Source: Acidobacteriota bacterium (lineage in GTDB: Bacteria; Acidobacteriota; Terriglobia; Bryobacterales; Bryobacteraceae). Taken from it: 6,707 nt of DNA. Each line of letters opens with the position of its first letter. Within the stretch, counting starts at the first letter, position 1. This document shows positions 5,056 to 6,707 of this stretch, one piece after another. The notes under the pieces were generated by a model. The model did no database searches, had not been told where the DNA came from, and was given only the letters and a program-made list of their open reading frames with translations. The DNA lies in the NCBI GenBank assembly GCA_947466555.1, contig CANIFK010000295.1, forward strand, positions 1 through 6,707, read 5' to 3'. Made by a program: the position numbers and the translations under genes.

Positions 5056-6707
5056 ATGCAAAAACTGGCCGAAATCTGCGTGGCGCGCCCCGTTTTCGCC
5101 GTCATGCTCATCCTCGCTTTGGTCGTCATCGGCGGGGTGTCTTATTCCAAACTGGGCGTCGATCGCTTCCCTGACGTCGACCTCCCCATCGTCTCCGTTC
5201 GGACGATCCTTCCGGGTGCCTCACCCGAGGAAATGGAGAGCGCCGTTACCCGTTTTGTCGAGGACTCCGTCGCCACCGTCGAAGGCATCGACAACATCCG
5301 TTCCACCTCCACCGAATCGCTCTCGGTCGTCACCATTACGTTCAACTTGAATCGCAATATCGACGTCGCCGCGCAGGACATTCGCGACGCCATCGCCTCG
5401 ATAATCGCGCAACTGCCGAAGGACGCCAAACCGCCGCTGATTAAGAAGCTCGACGCCGATGCGTCGCCGATTATGACGCTGGTTCTGCACGGCGACAAAA
5501 CCGGGCGTGAGCTGTACGAAATCGGTGAACGCGGTATCAAGGATTCGATTGAGTCCGTTGGCGGTGTTGGCCAGGTACAGGTCATCGGCGGCCAGAAACG
5601 CGCCGTGAATATCTGGGTCGATGCCGATCGTCTCGCTGCCTACAAAATTCCGATTCTCCGCGTCCGCGACTCTGTCATCCGGCAGAATTCTGACATTCCC
5701 GGCGGTCGCGTCGACGAAGGGTCCCGCGAACTTGTTCTCCGCACCCTGGGCCGATTCCCCGATCCCAAGGAATTCAACGATCTCGTCGTCGCCACCATCA
5801 ACAACACACCCGTCCGCATTCGCGACATCGGCTACGCCGAAGACGGCCATAAAGAACAGCGCACGACGGCCCGCTACGACGGCCGCCCGGCCGTGGCGCT
5901 CGAAGTCCGCCGCCAGTCCGGCGCCAATACGATCGACGTCGTCACCAACGTCAAGGCCCGCCTTGTTCGCGTCCGCGAGCTGCTGCCCAAAGGCGTGGAA
6001 CTCGCCATCGTGCAGGATCAGTCGCTCTACATCGAAGCGGCGTTCCACGAGGTCCAACTGCACCTCATTCTCGGCTCCATTCTCGCGTCGCTGGTGGTAC
6101 TACTTTTCATGCGCGATTGGCGCGCGACCGTCATCGGCGCTGTCGCCATTCCCGCGTCGATCATCGCAACCTTCGGCGCCATGCGCGCCCTGAATTTCAC
6201 GCTCAATAACATCACCATGCTGGCGCTGGTGCTGATGGTGGGCGTCGTGATCGATGACGCCATTGTCGTCCTCGAGAACATCTTCCGCTTCATCGACGAA
6301 AAGAAGATGGATCCGATGCAGGCGGCCATTCTCGCCACCCGCGATATTGGCCTCGCCGTCATGGCCACGACGTTCAGTCTCATCGTCGTCTTCCTGCCCG
6401 TGTCGTTCATGTCGTCTATCTCCGGACGCTTCCTCTACTCCTTCGGCGTCACCGCCACGGTCGCCATTCTGGTGTCCCTCGTGGTCAGCTTCAGCCTTAC
6501 TCCCATGATGTGCTCGCGCATGTTGCGCCGTGGCGATGGCGGGCATAAGGAGCAGCGAGATGGCCTATATGAGTGGATGGAGCGCGGCTACATGCGCATG
6601 CTCGCGTGGTCGCTGAACCACCGCCTGCTGATCGCCGGTCTGGGCGTGGTCACCATGGCCTCCACCGTGCCGCTGTTCAAGATGGTCCGCCAGGAGTACC
6701 TCCCGAC
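5056..6707 (+). CDS. RND multidrug efflux permease, AcrB/HAE1-like, N-terminal half (cut by the window edge)
   Basis: This is the proton-driven inner-membrane pump partner of the adaptor. The window holds 550 codons of an expected protein of about 1,040, and the frame is open throughout. TM1 is at about 12-30, followed by the family stretch SKLGVDRFPDVDLPIVSV (31-48) and LPGASPEEME (52-61) leading into the porter domain (about 35-330). TM2-TM6 run from about 335 to 485. The central TM4 motif MVGVVIDDAIVVLENIF (394-410) contains D400/D401, equivalent to AcrB D407/D408, which carry protons. TM7 begins at about 522. The ATG immediately follows the adaptor's TAG with no own ribosome site, so translation is probably by coupling. 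The N-terminus MQKLAEICVARPVFA is typical of the HAE-1 group. Substrate (drug, lipid, metal) cannot be told; the DD pair argues against CusA-type metal pumps. No TolC-like gene is visible, and one may lie downstream. Confidence 0.95.
   Translation, partial: MQKLAEICVARPVFAVMLILALVVIGGVSYSKLGVDRFPDVDLPIVSVRTILPGASPEEMESAVTRFVEDSVATVEGIDNIRSTSTESLSVVTITFNLNRNIDVAAQDIRDAIASIIAQLPKDAKPPLIKKLDADASPIMTLVLHGDKTGRELYEIGERGIKDSIESVGGVGQVQVIGGQKRAVNIWVDADRLAAYKIPILRVRDSVIRQNSDIPGGRVDEGSRELVLRTLGRFPDPKEFNDLVVATINNTPVRIRDIGYAEDGHKEQRTTARYDGRPAVALEVRRQSGANTIDVVTNVKARLVRVRELLPKGVELAIVQDQSLYIEAAFHEVQLHLILGSILASLVVLLFMRDWRATVIGAVAIPASIIATFGAMRALNFTLNNITMLALVLMVGVVIDDAIVVLENIFRFIDEKKMDPMQAAILATRDIGLAVMATTFSLIVVFLPVSFMSSISGRFLYSFGVTATVAILVSLVVSFSLTPMMCSRMLRRGDGGHKEQRDGLYEWMERGYMRMLAWSLNHRLLIAGLGVVTMASTVPLFKMVRQEYLP

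Noticed and set aside
4441..5061. 206-codon minus-strand frame opposite the adaptor gene
   Set aside because: It is a shadow of the adaptor coding frame; the composition is that of reversed codons and no family is recognisable.
5221..6063. 280-codon minus-strand frame opposite the RND permease
   Set aside because: It is antisense to strongly conserved porter-domain coding sequence, with no signal, motif or ribosome site of its own.

Overview
The window is a GC-rich, gene-dense stretch of bacterial chromosome with ordinary housekeeping genes and no phage, IS element or CRISPR array. The organism is most likely a Gram-negative-type bacterium, because it has a lipoprotein adaptor plus an RND pump. 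Gene content and protein style resemble Acidobacteriota, perhaps Bryobacterales/Solibacter-like, but this is an inference from remembered families and not a database result.

Layout. Bases 1-821 (minus strand) carry the pyrimidine genes pyrR and the start of pyrB, with an 8-bp gap between them and pyrB running off the left edge. A 37-bp divergent gap separates pyrR from a DinB/YfiT-like gene (859-1326, plus). That gene meets a small secreted protein gene of unknown function (1323-1646, minus) tail to tail, and a single CTAG provides both stop codons. A 20-bp divergent gap follows, then homoserine dehydrogenase (hom, 1667-2971, plus), which overlaps by ATGA an exported SAM-methyltransferase-like gene (2968-3639). 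A tRNA-Ser(GCU) gene with encoded CCA lies at 3677-3768. After a gap of about 100 bp with a perfect 16-bp inverted repeat comes an efflux operon: a lipoprotein membrane fusion protein (3868-5055), then directly abutting (TAG|ATG) an AcrB-type RND permease cut by the right edge.

How the genes work together. PyrR and PyrB belong to UMP biosynthesis: PyrB makes carbamoyl aspartate and PyrR is the usual uridine-nucleotide-sensing regulator. Hom takes aspartate semialdehyde to homoserine for threonine and methionine. The adaptor and permease would form a proton-driven tripartite exporter with an outer-membrane channel not seen here.

The most interesting signals are regulatory. Both divergent gaps contain a near-palindromic -10 element (TAACATA and TATCATA) readable on both strands, placed so that the predicted transcripts of three of the four flanking genes would start at or within about a base of the ATG (leaderless). 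PyrR also has no leader long enough for the classical PyrR attenuator. No clearly new system is visible.
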